In this document: positions 8,499 to 15,522 of the stretch, in pieces
How positions within the stretch are numbered: the stretch's first letter is position 1
Layout of the letters: each line of letters opens with the position of its first letter
The notes under the pieces: generated by a model
What the model was told of the DNA's origin: nothing
What the model saw: the letters and a program-made list of their open reading frames with translations, nothing else
The model's database searches: none
Translations under genes and position numbers: made by a program
NCBI GenBank assembly: GCA_017882405.1
Contig: JADGPO010000013.1
Location: 1-24,909, forward strand
DNA: 24,909 nt
Reading direction: 5' to 3'
DNA from: Solirubrobacteraceae bacterium
GTDB lineage: Bacteria; Actinomycetota; Thermoleophilia; Solirubrobacterales; Solirubrobacteraceae

Positions 8499-9151
8499 CA
8501 CGGAACGGAGAGCAGCTCGGCGGTCCGGCGCAGCGGACTGTCGGCATGCTCGGGCCAGTCCGCCACGTCGGCCGGCCACCAGGCGAAGTCATCGTGCTCG
8601 GCGTCGGCGGTCACGGTCGCTCCCTCGGCCAGCCAGGCCATGCCGACGAGCATCGCGATCCCCGTGGGCAGCCCCACGAGCGCCTCGACGCTGAGCCGCT
8701 CGGGCGCCACCGCCCACTCCTCCTGCAATTCTCGTATCAGCGTCTGCGCCGGGTTCTCGTCGACCTCGACCGAGCCGGCCGCGCCCAGCGCCCACCGACG
8801 CGCCCAGGTGGCCAGCCACGCCGCACGACGACCGGCCAGCCAGCGCCCATCGGCCGAGCGCACCACGCACAGCGCCGACAGGCTCTGCACACCGTGCTCG
8901 GGAAGCAGCCGCAGCGCCCAGCGCACAGGCTCGCATTCCAGGTGAAGCTTGCCGTCCACCACCTGGTGGCCGCGCAGCCGGGCGGCCAGGCCGTCGTGGC
9001 TGGGCGAGCCCCGCGCCTTCAGCTTGGCCAGCTCGCGGTCGGCCTCGTCGACCACCTCGGGAGGCGGGGCGTAGGGCTCGGTGCGCCAGGTGACCGCGAT
9101 GTCCTCGGGTCGCCACGGCCCGCGGGCGAGGATTCCGGACGTCGCCGCCAT
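8498..9151 (-). CDS. Nudix hydrolase
   Basis: 217 residues. The Nudix box (G-x5-E-x7-REUxEExGU) is seen at residues 126-148: G126, E132, then RELQEEWAV at 140-148. The metal-binding glutamates E141, E144 and E145 are present; the usual Gly near the end is Ala147. Nudix enzymes hydrolyse nucleoside diphosphates linked to another group; some relatives act in isoprenoid or housecleaning reactions. The substrate is not readable. About 90 residues precede the Nudix core without a recognised domain. First gene of a tight minus-strand set: its stop overlaps the start of the DUF3817 gene by one base, and the fused 2-oxoglutarate dehydrogenase follows. The ATG at 9151 has only a weak ribosome site. 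Confidence 0.85.
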   Translation of the reverse strand: MAATSGILARGPWRPEDIAVTWRTEPYAPPPEVVDEADRELAKLKARGSPSHDGLAARLRGHQVVDGKLHLECEPVRWALRLLPEHGVQSLSALCVVRSADGRWLAGRRAAWLATWARRWALGAAGSVEVDENPAQTLIRELQEEWAVAPERLSVEALVGLPTGIAMLVGMAWLAEGATVTADAEHDDFAWWPADVADWPEHADSPLRRTAELLSVP

Positions 9152-9190
9152 GGGCTACACCGTACCTGCGGCCGCCCGCGCGCGGGGTGA

Positions 9191-10123
9191 CTAGCCCTGA
9201 GAGGCGCGCCCGGCGGCCCGCAGGCGCTCCAGCAGCGGCCCGGCGACCGGCCACTGCTCGGGTGCCAGCCGGGCGAGCAGTTCGCGCCATCCGGGCTCCT
9301 GCGCGATGGCCGAGGCGACCAGGGCCAGGCCATCGTCCACGTTTCCTCGCTGGGCAGCCCCGAGGCCCGCCCAGAAGCGAAGCTCGTGGGACTCGGGGAC
9401 CAGCTCGTGGGCCTGCTGGTAGAGCCGGGCCGCCTCGTCCATGGCGCCCGCGGCGGCGTGCTCGTCGCCCTCACCGGCCCGCTTGTAGGCCTGGTCGAGC
9501 ACCAGCAGCCGGTCCAGCTCGTCAAGCGGCTCGGGATGGTCCTCGACGCGCAGCGAGACGACCGTCTCCCAGGCCTCCCCGCTCCCCGGCACGACGAGGA
9601 TCGCCGCTGACTGGCGCCCGCGGATGTCACCGCCGGCGGCCTCGGCGGCATGCAGGGCCGCCATCAGACGCCCGACGAGCGGTCCCGTGGCCTGCTCGAA
9701 CGCCGTGAGCATCGCCGGCCAGACCTTCGCGGAAGCCATGATGTTGGCCTGACAGCACACGCCGTCACCGGCGACGTGGCCCGCGTAGGGCATGCACTGA
9801 TCCCCGGTGTGCACGGCGGTTGCACCGGCCGCGTCGACGATCGCCACCTGGCGGGTGGCGCTCAGCGGATCGGCGGCGGCCAGCTGCGCCAGCGCCTCGC
9901 TCGGGTCCGCGCCGCCGGCGAGCAGGGCCAGGCCCCGCGGACCGTAGGAGACCTCCAGGCTGGCCTGCGTGGCCACCGCTCCGACTCCCGGCCGGCACCA
10001 CGGAACGAGCGGGCCCACGGAGAACCAATGGGACTGGACCGCCACCCCCAACTCCCCGGTGTTCGGGTCCCGGGCGACGATCGAGTACGTGATCGGCGGA
10101 TCATAAGCCCGGGCCCCAGGCAC
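9191..10123 (-). CDS. DUF1028 protein with C-terminal TPR-like tail
   Basis: 310 residues. The start of DUF1028 is unmistakable: TYSIVARDPNTGELGVAVQS at residues 12-31, followed by HWFSVGPLVPW and GVGAVATQASLE. The family has an Ntn-hydrolase-like fold and no settled function. After the DUF1028 domain (to about residue 225), the last 80 residues (DEAARLYQQAHELVPESHEL and following) look like helical TPR-type repeats, a combination known in this family. The start is GTG at 10123, the only start before the conserved motif, and ten residues earlier than the usual family start. That extra stretch lies exactly where the upstream exporter remnant ends, so the original start region may have been replaced by a deletion junction. 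The stop is 39 bases before the Nudix gene on the same strand. Confidence 0.85.
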   Translation of the reverse strand: MPGARAYDPPITYSIVARDPNTGELGVAVQSHWFSVGPLVPWCRPGVGAVATQASLEVSYGPRGLALLAGGADPSEALAQLAAADPLSATRQVAIVDAAGATAVHTGDQCMPYAGHVAGDGVCCQANIMASAKVWPAMLTAFEQATGPLVGRLMAALHAAEAAGGDIRGRQSAAILVVPGSGEAWETVVSLRVEDHPEPLDELDRLLVLDQAYKRAGEGDEHAAAGAMDEAARLYQQAHELVPESHELRFWAGLGAAQRGNVDDGLALVASAIAQEPGWRELLARLAPEQWPVAGPLLERLRAAGRASQG

Positions 10124-10410
10124 TCGGCGATCGCCCGCGGGATGGCGTCCATCCCGGAGATGGGGACGAACGTCCCCGCCATGAAGGTGAGCGGCAGGAT
10201 CACGATGAAGCCCATCCCCTGCACCGCGTCGGGGGAGCGCACGAGCATCCCCGCGAGCTGAATCGTCACATCGAGCAGCCGCTCGGGCACGCGCGGGATC
10301 GCCCGCAGGCTGCGGCCGGTGAGCAGCGCGGTGTCACGCACGAAGCGCACGAAGCGTGCGGGGCCGCCCGGGGAGGCGGCCGGGGTCATAGTGGCGGCGA
10401 GGGATGTCAT
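10124..10410 (-). pseudogene. remnant of DrrB-type ABC-2 exporter permease (internal and C-terminal deletions)
   Basis: The frame from ATG 10410 gives about 96 codons of recognisable permease. Residues 19-51 (ending in PRVPERLLDVTIQ) are the cytoplasmic N-terminus of DrrB-like permeases. Residues 52-96 (LAGMLVRSPDAVQGMGFIV, then PLTFMAGTFVPISGM) are from the conserved region near transmembrane segments 4-5. In intact relatives these two parts are separated by roughly 110-120 residues with several membrane spans; here they are joined directly at about residue 51. After PRAIAE the family similarity stops, the frame running out of phase into the DUF1028 gene, so the last membrane span is missing too. 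The start overlaps the DrrA remnant stop as ATGA, the normal arrangement of an intact drrAB operon. A working exporter is not possible from this piece. Confidence 0.8.
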
Positions 10411-10493
10411 GCGGCGAAGCCGAAATCGTCGACGGCGACGAATGACCCGAACCGCTTGGTCAGGCCGTGGGTGTATATGGCTTCTTTGGTCAT
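10407..10493 (-). pseudogene. remnant of DrrA-type ABC exporter ATPase (only the ends remain)
   Basis: A 28-codon frame: MTKEAIYTHGLTKRFGSF is the N-terminus of a DrrA-like ATPase, with the aromatic A-loop region (KRFG) followed by VAVDDF. It then ends after four more residues (GFAA). The Walker A, signature and Walker B motifs, about 270-300 residues in relatives, are gone. Start codon and the ATGA overlap with the permease remnant are both intact, so the simplest reading is a large internal deletion that removed the body of the gene and kept the two ends. If translated it would be a 28-residue peptide without ATPase function. Confidence 0.75.
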
Positions 10494-10507
10494 GTTCCAT
10501 AGATATA

Positions 10508-10529
10508 CAGAGACTGAAAAACGTCTGTG
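10508..10529. promoter_or_regulatory. imperfect inverted repeat, candidate TetR operator
   Basis: CAGAGAC and GTCTGTG face each other across an 8-base spacer (6 of 7 pairs match). The site is in the 105-base divergent gap between the exporter remnant and the TetR gene, the usual place for the operator of a TetR/DrrAB pair. The TetR family member beside it makes this reading plausible; binding is inferred only from position and symmetry. Confidence 0.35.
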
Positions 10530-10598
10530 AGTGAATTCGTTGCCGGTATCCTGAGAGCTAGTGCGCCACTAAACCGAGTCCGAACCCGGAACTGAGCG

Positions 10599-11600
10599 AT
10601 GGACAGCGAACAGCCGAGGGCGCCCGACCTCGAGGAGGCCCTCCCCGACCCTCCTGACGACGACGTCCTGCACCGCCTCATCTCGGACGAGATGGGCGAC
10701 AAGGTCGCCGAGGTGATGCGCCTGACCCGCCGCGCCCACGAGGCGTGGCACCGATCCCGGTATCCGGACGAGGGCCTGCGGGAACGCAAGCGCCGCCTCA
10801 CCCGGCAGCTGATCTCCGATGCGGCGACGACGATGTTCGCCACCCGCGGCTTCGACAACGTGCGCGTCGCCGAGGTCGCCGACCGGGTCGGAGTGTCGGA
10901 GAAGACGATCTACAACTACTTCCCGACCAAGGCGTCGATGGTCCTCGACACCGCCGACGAGACGGTGGAGGCCCTCGCCCAGGCGCTGCGCGATCGCGGC
11001 CCCGAGGAGTCGCTCACCGAGACGGTGGTGGCAGCCATCAAGGCCGACACCGAGCGCTATGACCCGGCCCCGGACGAGCTGGTGGAGTTCCTGCCGGCGT
11101 TCGTGTCGATGATCGAGGAGACGCCGGCGCTGCGGGCGGCCTGGCTGGAGCTTCACGACCGGCTGGCCAAGGTGGCGGGCGACGAGCTGGCCGCCCAGGC
11201 CGGGGTCGACCCGCGCGACCCCGAGCCCACCGCCGCCGGTCGTGCGCTGGCGGGCCTGGCCGAGGTGGCGCTGCAGTCCCGCGTGCGCCACATCCGCGAC
11301 GGCCTGCGAGGCGCGGCGCTCAGCGATGCCGTCAACGGCGATCTGGAGCGCGCCGCCCGGTTGCTGGAGACGGGCCTGTGGTCGTTCAGCCTCCTGGCCC
11401 TGGGGGCGCGTGCCAAGCGCCAGGCACGCGACGTCGCCGAGTCGGCGGAGGTGACCCGGGCGGAGGTGGTCAAGGCGATGGAGCAGGCCCGAGCGGCCTT
11501 CAAGCAGGTGGGCCGCCAGGGCCGAGAGGCCGTCAAGCAGGCCAAGGCCGACGTGCAGGCCCAGCGCGGAGCCAAGCGGCGCAGACCGGCGGGGCACTGA
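10599..11600 (+). CDS. TetR family transcriptional regulator with long N- and C-terminal extensions
   Basis: 333 residues, much longer than the usual 190-220. The DNA-binding domain is at about residues 62-117, with the helix-turn-helix at about 88-108 (VRVAEVADRVGVSEKTIYNY) followed by FPTKASM, the classic TetR pattern. Before it is an acidic 60-residue extension; after the ligand-binding helices is a basic helical tail (about 275-333) rich in Lys, Arg and Ala. It is divergent from the remains of a DrrA/DrrB exporter, and TetR regulators in this position normally repress the exporter and respond to its substrate. With the exporter gutted the regulator may have lost its main target. The start at 10599 has no strong ribosome site; ATGs at residues 32 and 40 are alternatives that keep the domain whole. 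Confidence 0.85.
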   Translation: MDSEQPRAPDLEEALPDPPDDDVLHRLISDEMGDKVAEVMRLTRRAHEAWHRSRYPDEGLRERKRRLTRQLISDAATTMFATRGFDNVRVAEVADRVGVSEKTIYNYFPTKASMVLDTADETVEALAQALRDRGPEESLTETVVAAIKADTERYDPAPDELVEFLPAFVSMIEETPALRAAWLELHDRLAKVAGDELAAQAGVDPRDPEPTAAGRALAGLAEVALQSRVRHIRDGLRGAALSDAVNGDLERAARLLETGLWSFSLLALGARAKRQARDVAESAEVTRAEVVKAMEQARAAFKQVGRQGREAVKQAKADVQAQRGAKRRRPAGH

Positions 11601-11605
11601 ACGGG

Positions 11606-12514
11606 GTGCCCAGCGTCGCGGTGCTCGGCGCGGGCGGGGTCGGCGGGTTCGTCGCTGCGGCACTGGCGCGCGCCCGTGTGAACGTCGTCGTGGTGGCGCG
11701 CGAGCCGGCGGCGACCGCGGTGTCGCTCACCGGAATGACCGTGCGCAGCGCGGCGCTGGGTAACTTCGTCGCCCACCCCGGCGCGGTCGCCGGGCTGAGC
11801 GAACCGGTCGACGTGCTGCTGGTGGCGACCAAGGCCACGGGCCTGGAGGGCGCACTGGACCAGATCCACGCCCCGCCGGGGCTGGTGGTGCCGCTGCTCA
11901 ACGGCGTCGAGCACCTGGCGGTGTTGCGCGAGCGCTTCGGCCACGAGCGCGTGGTCGCCGGGGTGATCCGGATCGAGTCCGACCGTCCCCGTCCCGGGGA
12001 GATCGTGCAGACCAGCCCGGAGTGCCGGATCGACATCGCCGGCGCTCGTCCGGAGGTCATGGAGCTGGCCCAGGCCCTGGAGGGCGCCGGCATCGCCACC
12101 CGGACAGGGGACTCGGAGGCCAACGTGATGTGGTCCAAGCTGACGCGCCTGTGCGCGCTGGCTCTGACCACCAGCGCCGCGGACCGCCCGCTCGGGTTCG
12201 TGCGCTCGGATCCGCGGTGGCGCTCCGCGCTGGACAACGCCGTGGCCGAGACCGCGCGCGTCGCCGCGGCCGAGGGCGCCACGCTGCAGCCGGCGGCGAC
12301 GATCGCCGAGCTGGAGTCGGCCCACGCCGAGCTGGGCTCCTCGATGCAACGCGACATCGCCGCCGGACGCGAGCCGGAGCTGGACGCGATCGCCGGCGCG
12401 GTCCTGCGGGCCGGCGCCCGCCATGGGATCCGCTGCCCGACGATCAGCTGGCTGACCGAGCGGGTGGCGCGGCGGGCCGAGATCGCCCCACCTCGCGTCC
12501 CGAAGACCGACTAG
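11606..12514 (+). CDS. 2-dehydropantoate 2-reductase (ketopantoate reductase) family protein
   Basis: 302 residues from GTG 11606. The NADP-binding loop GAGGVGG is at residues 8-14, at the very N-terminus as expected, which fixes the start; the longer open frame back to 11378 lies inside the TetR gene. Other family signs are LLVATKATGLEGAL (71-84), VPLLNGVEH (95-103) and the active-site lysine K178 in NVMWSKLTRL. PanE reduces ketopantoate to pantoate for vitamin B5 and CoA synthesis. Many ApbA/PanE homologues act on other 2-keto acids, so the assignment to pantothenate synthesis is not certain, and no panB or panC is nearby. It begins 5 bases after the TetR stop and its stop codon overlaps that of the convergent gene within CTAG. 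Confidence 0.8.
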   Translation: MPSVAVLGAGGVGGFVAAALARARVNVVVVAREPAATAVSLTGMTVRSAALGNFVAHPGAVAGLSEPVDVLLVATKATGLEGALDQIHAPPGLVVPLLNGVEHLAVLRERFGHERVVAGVIRIESDRPRPGEIVQTSPECRIDIAGARPEVMELAQALEGAGIATRTGDSEANVMWSKLTRLCALALTTSAADRPLGFVRSDPRWRSALDNAVAETARVAAAEGATLQPAATIAELESAHAELGSSMQRDIAAGREPELDAIAGAVLRAGARHGIRCPTISWLTERVARRAEIAPPRVPKTD

Positions 12515-12855
12515 AGCGGGGGCCTGACCGGCGGCGGCTGCCCGCCGCTGTCGACGTACACCGGCTCGCCGATCTCCTCGGAGGCGACCGCGTCCACGAC
12601 TTCCTCCTGCTCCATCTCGCCCTCGCCGTCGTGCTGGCCATCGCACAGCACCCGGAAGTTGCCGGTCACGCCACCGTCGGCCTGGAGCACGATCCCGGGG
12701 AGGATCTCCTCACCCTCCTCCAGACCGAGGCGCTCGATGTCGAAGTGGGCCATCCCGATGCCCCAGCTGTTGTGGTCGGGGTTCTCCCGATCGTGGGCGG
12801 CCACGCCCTGAGCGAAGCGCTCCAGCAGCTTGCCCATCGTCGCCGTGTCGACCAC
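12511..12855 (-). CDS. small acidic conserved hypothetical protein
   Basis: 114 residues from GTG 12855, which has a GGGGGAG ribosome site 12 bases upstream, inside the end of the glyoxalase I gene. ATG 12837 (MGKLLERFAQ) is the alternative start, giving 108 residues. I do not recognise the family. The chain is soluble and acidic, with a run of Glu-rich text (EGEMEQEEVVDAV) and a Pro-rich end; the middle (NSWGIGMAHFDIERLGLEEG) looks like a folded domain. It starts 8 bases after the glyoxalase I stop, so the two are almost surely co-transcribed and probably coupled. Its stop overlaps that of the convergent reductase gene in CTAG. No function is proposed. Confidence 0.65.
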   Translation of the reverse strand: MVDTATMGKLLERFAQGVAAHDRENPDHNSWGIGMAHFDIERLGLEEGEEILPGIVLQADGGVTGNFRVLCDGQHDGEGEMEQEEVVDAVASEEIGEPVYVDSGGQPPPVRPPL

Positions 12856-12863
12856 GGCCCGGC

Positions 12864-13247
12864 TCAGCTCCCCCGCTCGATCAGCTCGATGCGGTAGCCG
12901 TCGGGATCGCGCACGAAGCACAGCCGGTTGCCGCCCTCGCGGATCGTGTACGGCGGCTTCTCGGGCTCGATCCCCTGCTCGGCGAGCTCGCCGAGCGTGC
13001 CGTCGAGGTCGGCGGTGGTGATCGCGATGTGCCCGTAGCCGGTGCCGATGTCGTAGGGCTCGGTCTGATCGAAGTTATGGGTCAGCTCGAGGCGGGGATT
13101 GTCGCCGTCCTCGGGCAGATTCATAAAGACGTTGATCGCCTCGTCGCGGATCGGTACACGGCGGATCTCGTCGAACCCGAGCGCCTTGTAGAAGTCGACC
13201 GAGCGATCGACGTCGAGAATCCGGTAGCAGGTGTGGATCAGGGACAT
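12864..13247 (-). CDS. gloA: lactoylglutathione lyase (glyoxalase I), VOC superfamily
   Basis: 127 residues, the normal length of bacterial GloA. The four metal ligands fall where expected: H5 (LIHTCYRI), E54 (RLELTHN), H73 (GYGHIAI) and E121 (YRIELIE). Glyoxalase I converts the hemithioacetal of methylglyoxal and a thiol to the S-lactoyl thioester. Most actinobacteria use mycothiol or another thiol rather than glutathione, so the cofactor here is open. The divergent gene at 13301 is a glyoxalase II-like hydrolase, which would complete the pathway. The ATG at 13247 is preceded by TACGCT with a 6-base gap, the geometry of a leaderless mRNA, and by a large palindrome shared with the hydrolase gene. 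The small hypothetical gene follows 8 bases after its stop. Confidence 0.93.
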   Translation of the reverse strand: MSLIHTCYRILDVDRSVDFYKALGFDEIRRVPIRDEAINVFMNLPEDGDNPRLELTHNFDQTEPYDIGTGYGHIAITTADLDGTLGELAEQGIEPEKPPYTIREGGNRLCFVRDPDGYRIELIERGS

Positions 13248-13253
13248 GGACCA

Positions 13254-13300
13254 AGCGTATCGAGCGTAACGGCCCCGGGCGGGGCCGTTACGCTCTGATC
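13254..13300. promoter_or_regulatory. divergent leaderless promoters of gloA and the glyoxalase II-like gene around a perfect 15-bp palindrome
   Basis: Bases 13262-13276 (GAGCGTAACGGCCCC) and 13281-13295 are exact reverse complements across a 4-base loop. TACGCT, a good actinobacterial -10 (TAnnnT), sits 6 bases before each start codon: at 13289-13294 for the plus gene and at 13259-13254 for gloA. A second minus-strand TACGCT lies in the left arm. No ribosome site precedes either gene, so both mRNAs are probably leaderless. The palindrome is either an operator for both genes or a hairpin; the position between two start sites favours an operator. Confidence 0.6.
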
Positions 13301-14047
13301 ATGATCGTCGAGCGCTCGATGAGCGACCCATGGCTCTCCAACACCTACGTCGTCGCCGACGAGCTGGGCGGCAGCGCGGTGATGGTCGACGCCGGCGGCC
13401 CGGTGGCGCCGCTCCTGGAGTACCTCAACCGCGGTCAATTCGATCTCACCCATGTGCTGCTGACCCACCACCACCACGACCACGTGGCCGACCTCGAGGC
13501 CGTATTGCGGGCGCGCCCGGGCATCCCGGTGCTGATCCACGAGCGCGAGCGCCAGTTCGTCGAGCAGGCCACCGACACGATGGCCGAGGGACAGAAGATC
13601 CAGTCCGGGGCGTTGACGATCCAGCCGATCCACACTCCCGGCCACACCTCGGGGATGCTGTCGCTGCTGTTCGACGGCACCGACGTGTTCACCGGCGACA
13701 CGCTGTTCAAGGGATCCGTGGGCGGCGTGCGCGCGCCTGACTCCACCAGCTACGCCGACCTGAAGTCCTCGATCATGGACAAGCTGCTCGCGCTGCCGTC
13801 GGCGACCCGGATCCATCCCGGCCACACCGACCCGACGACGGTCGCCGCCGAGCTGGAGCACAACGGCTTCGTGCGAATCTGGCGCGGCGTGGACCCGGAG
13901 GGCTCGGCGGACTGCACCGCGATGGGCGAACCAGCGACGCTGATCCTGCTGGGAGACGACTACGACGGCGGGCACAAGGCCTGGGTGCGCTGGCCCGATG
14001 GCTCGGACGACATCGTCCCCGGCTCGCGGGTCCAGCAGGCCGCCTAG
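13301..14047 (+). CDS. metallo-beta-lactamase fold hydrolase, glyoxalase II-like
   Basis: 248 residues. The zinc-binding set of the family is complete: THHHHDH at residues 55-61, H115 (TPGHTSG), D133 (FTGDTLF) and H175 (HPGHTDP). This is the hydroxyacylglutathione hydrolase (GloB-like) type, which would split S-lactoyl thioester to lactate and free thiol. Beside gloA, divergent and sharing a palindromic promoter, that role is a fair inference. The last 50 residues form an extra small domain (DDYDGGHKAWVRWPDGSDD) instead of the usual GloB C-terminal helical domain, so the enzyme is not a standard GloB. Start is ATG at 13301, leaderless by promoter geometry; an ATG at residue 7 is less likely. 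The ABC1 kinase gene begins 13 bases after its stop. Confidence 0.88.
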   Translation: MIVERSMSDPWLSNTYVVADELGGSAVMVDAGGPVAPLLEYLNRGQFDLTHVLLTHHHHDHVADLEAVLRARPGIPVLIHERERQFVEQATDTMAEGQKIQSGALTIQPIHTPGHTSGMLSLLFDGTDVFTGDTLFKGSVGGVRAPDSTSYADLKSSIMDKLLALPSATRIHPGHTDPTTVAAELEHNGFVRIWRGVDPEGSADCTAMGEPATLILLGDDYDGGHKAWVRWPDGSDDIVPGSRVQQAA

Positions 14048-14060
14048 ACTGCGCTCAGCG

Positions 14061-15443
14061 GTGGCCAAGGACAAGATCCCCACCTCGCGCGTGGGGCGCA
14101 CGGCCAAGATCGGCGGGCTGGCAGCGGGTCAGGCACTCCGGCAGGCAGGCACGCGCGCAGCCAACGTGGGACGCAGCGAGCAGGGCCGCAGCGCGGCGTT
14201 GGAGCGGCGCCACATCGAGGCCGCCGAGCAGATCGTCGAGGCGCTGGGCTCGATGAAGGGCGCCGCCATGAAGGTCGGGCAGGTGCTGTCGTTCCTGGAC
14301 GTCGGCATGGTGCCCGAGGAGTACCGCGAGGAGTTCCAGCGCAAGCTGGCCAAGCTGCGCGACGCCGCGCCCACGGTCACCTTCAACGACATGGGCAAGG
14401 TGATCGAGGCCGAGCTCGGCGAGCCGCTCGAGGAGGTGTTCGCGGAGTTCGACAAGGAGCCGATCGCCGCCGCCTCGATCGGCCAGGTGTACCGCGCCAA
14501 GCTTCACGACGGTCGCGAGGTGGCGGTCAAGGTCCAGTACCCGGGCGTGGCCGCCGCCGTGCGCGCCGACATGCAGAACCTGGGGCTGATCCTCCGCCTG
14601 GCCAAGCGGATCGCTCCCGGCATGGACCCGAAGGCGATCGGCGAGGAGATCCGCTCGCGGATCGGCGAGGAGCTCGACTACGAGCTGGAGGCCCAGAACC
14701 AGCGGACGCTGTCGCGGATCTTCCGCGGGCATCCGTTCATCGTCATCCCGGACGTCGTCACGTCGCTGTCACGCGAGCGGATGATGGTCTCCGAGTACGT
14801 GCGCGGGGCCGGCTTCGAGGAGCTCAAGAGGCGCGGCCAGGAGGAACGCGATCGGATCGGAGAGACGATCTTCCGCTTCTACTTCAGCTGCCTGTACCGC
14901 CACGGCCAGTTCTCGGGCGATCCGCATCCCGGCAACTCGATGCTGCTCGAGGACGGCCGCATGGCGTTCTTCGACTTCGGACTGTTCAAGCGCATGCCGA
15001 GGGGCTCGGTCGACCTGGAGATCAAAGTGGCCTGCGCGATCATCGAGGGCGATACCGAGACGATCATGCGCCTGGGAACCGATGTCGGCTTCTTCCGCGA
15101 GCCGGAGAAGTTCAACCCCGACCGCGTGCTCGCCCACTTCTCCGCCGCCACCTCCTGGTACACGGCCGATCGCGAGATCGAGCTCACTCCCGAGTACGCC
15201 ACCCAGGTGCTGATCGACATGTCCGACCCGCGCTCGGAGTACTTCAGCTACCTGCGCCACGAGTCCGCTCCGCCGGACCACATCTTCGGTCGGCGGATGG
15301 AGGTGCTGACCCTGGCGGTCATCTCTCAGCTGCACGCGCGGGGGAACTTCCACCGGATCGCGCGCGAGTGGTTCTACAGCGACCCACCCGCCACCGAGCT
15401 CGGCCGCCGGGAGGCCGAGTTCTACGGGCGGGCCGCCGCTTAG
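14061..15443 (+). CDS. ABC1/UbiB (ADCK) family atypical kinase
   Basis: 460 residues from GTG 14061. Family marks are all present: the KxGQ motif in MKGAAMKVGQVLSFLD, the Ala-rich nucleotide loop PIAAASIGQVYRAKL, the VAIK-like lysine in REVAVKVQYP, the catalytic stretch SGDPHPGNSML and the metal-binding FFDFGLF. Relatives (UbiB, Coq8, ADCK) act as ATPases or kinases that support lipid and quinone metabolism; actinobacterial members have no proven substrate. No transmembrane helices are evident at the C-terminus. The start is fixed by the end of the upstream gene 13 bases earlier; there is no Shine-Dalgarno site, but TAGACT lies 10 bases upstream, so a very short leader is possible. The preceding hydrolase gene may be on the same transcript. 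Confidence 0.9.
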   Translation: MAKDKIPTSRVGRTAKIGGLAAGQALRQAGTRAANVGRSEQGRSAALERRHIEAAEQIVEALGSMKGAAMKVGQVLSFLDVGMVPEEYREEFQRKLAKLRDAAPTVTFNDMGKVIEAELGEPLEEVFAEFDKEPIAAASIGQVYRAKLHDGREVAVKVQYPGVAAAVRADMQNLGLILRLAKRIAPGMDPKAIGEEIRSRIGEELDYELEAQNQRTLSRIFRGHPFIVIPDVVTSLSRERMMVSEYVRGAGFEELKRRGQEERDRIGETIFRFYFSCLYRHGQFSGDPHPGNSMLLEDGRMAFFDFGLFKRMPRGSVDLEIKVACAIIEGDTETIMRLGTDVGFFREPEKFNPDRVLAHFSAATSWYTADREIELTPEYATQVLIDMSDPRSEYFSYLRHESAPPDHIFGRRMEVLTLAVISQLHARGNFHRIAREWFYSDPPATELGRREAEFYGRAAA

Positions 15444-15522
15444 CCTCCGTTCCTCGTCAGCTCTGGGAGTTGCCGCGTGGATCGCCAACCCCGGCAAGTC
15501 CGGCGGCAGCTGCGGGCGCGGC

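Noticed and set aside
10162..10177. Palindrome GGGGACGAACGTCCCC as a possible operator
   Set aside because: It lies within the permease reading frame at conserved residues (GTFVP), so codon content explains it.
13297..13306. 10-bp palindrome GATCATGATC over the hydrolase start codon
   Set aside because: It is short, made of two GATC units, and largely set by the ATG and the next codon; the 15-bp palindrome beside it is the stronger signal.
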